Shown in pieces: positions 63,912 through 64,000 of a DNA stretch of 64,000 nucleotides (its first letter is position 1; each line of letters begins with the position of its first letter). A model generated the notes under the pieces. It had not been told where the DNA came from, did not search any database, and saw only the letters and a list, made by a program, of their open reading frames with translations. This stretch comes from JBKCUK01 sp046318415 (GTDB taxonomy: Bacteria; Pseudomonadota; Alphaproteobacteria; Caedimonadales; Caedimonadaceae): assembly GCA_046318415.1 (NCBI GenBank), contig JBKCUK010000010.1, forward strand, positions 124,001 to 188,000, in the 5' to 3' direction. The translations under genes were made by a program, and so were the position numbers.

Positions 63912-64000
63912 TACACGGCTCCTCCATGCTTGGGCAACAAATCAAAGGCCACTAAAGTACCCGAGGTGAGCACCACCCACACGAGGGTCAAAGGCAAAAA
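63911..64000 (-). CDS. nuoH: NADH-quinone oxidoreductase subunit H, C-terminal end (partial)
   Basis: The last 29 codons and stop of a membrane protein run off the window edge. They translate as FLPLTLVWVVLTSGTLVAFD and end in LLPKHGGAV, matching the last helix of NuoH, the quinone-site subunit of complex I. The stop overlaps the nuoI start by one base. Confidence 0.9.
   Translation of the reverse strand, partial: FLPLTLVWVVLTSGTLVAFDLLPKHGGAV

Overview
The window reads as chromosome of an alphaproteobacterium, most likely a host-associated (Holosporales-like or related protist-symbiont) lineage. The alphaproteobacterial signs are a GapR (DUF2312) gene divergent from pyk, an LdtR-type MarR regulator, a DUF1467 gene behind ribonuclease J, a flagellin-FlaG-FliD-FliS block, a K+-independent H+-pyrophosphatase, and the rpsB-tsf-pyrH-frr-uppS-cdsA operon. 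The host-association signs are secreted proteins with eukaryotic-type parts: two F-box proteins (one with leucine-rich repeats, one ending in a c-Myc-like nuclear localisation sequence), a Sel1-repeat protein, and a large lysine-cluster/coiled-coil protein. The taxonomic placement is inference; no rRNA gene is present.

Layout. 1-5.2 kb: rnj, DUF1467 protein, class II aldolase, LdtR-like regulator, nucleoside phosphorylase, single-domain response regulator. 5.2-15.8 kb: large secreted coiled-coil protein, CHASE-PAS histidine kinase, tRNA-Thr, OsmC protein, two secreted proteins of unknown role. 15.9-24.9 kb: MBL hydrolase and TatD, a PpiD-like foldase, and the translation/lipid operon rpsB to cdsA. 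24.9-36.7 kb: an SBP-TRIC fusion, the F-box/LRR protein, an ABC1 kinase with pyk, gapR, a two-gene cassette of secreted proteins that includes the NLS-bearing F-box protein, then about 1.9 kb of repeat-rich non-coding DNA. 36.7-50.4 kb: MFS transporter, hppA, Sel1 protein, tRNA-Met, AmpG-like permease, zinc-finger protein, dcd-murA-DUF3298-like gene, a 1.1-kb empty stretch, a SlyB-like lipoprotein and typA. 50.6-59.0 kb: a bacteriophytochrome operon (heme oxygenase, phytochrome kinase, response regulator) beside the flagellar filament operon. 59.3-64 kb: PHB depolymerase, Sco protein, lytic transglycosylase, a secreted protein, a cluster of palindromic repeats, then nuoI and the 3' end of nuoH.

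How it fits together. Housekeeping functions (translation, peptidoglycan, respiration, glycolysis) are intact. Flagellum, phytochrome, PHB mobilisation and PPi-driven proton pumping suggest a cell with a motile, environment-sensing and starvation-tolerant phase. The signal-peptide-bearing F-box, LRR and Sel1 proteins suggest that it also manipulates a eukaryotic host. No insertion sequence, phage, CRISPR array or defence system was found. The most interesting items are the secreted F-box protein with the C-terminal NLS, its uncharacterised cassette partner, and the phytochrome operon next to the flagellar genes in an organism with a host-effector repertoire.
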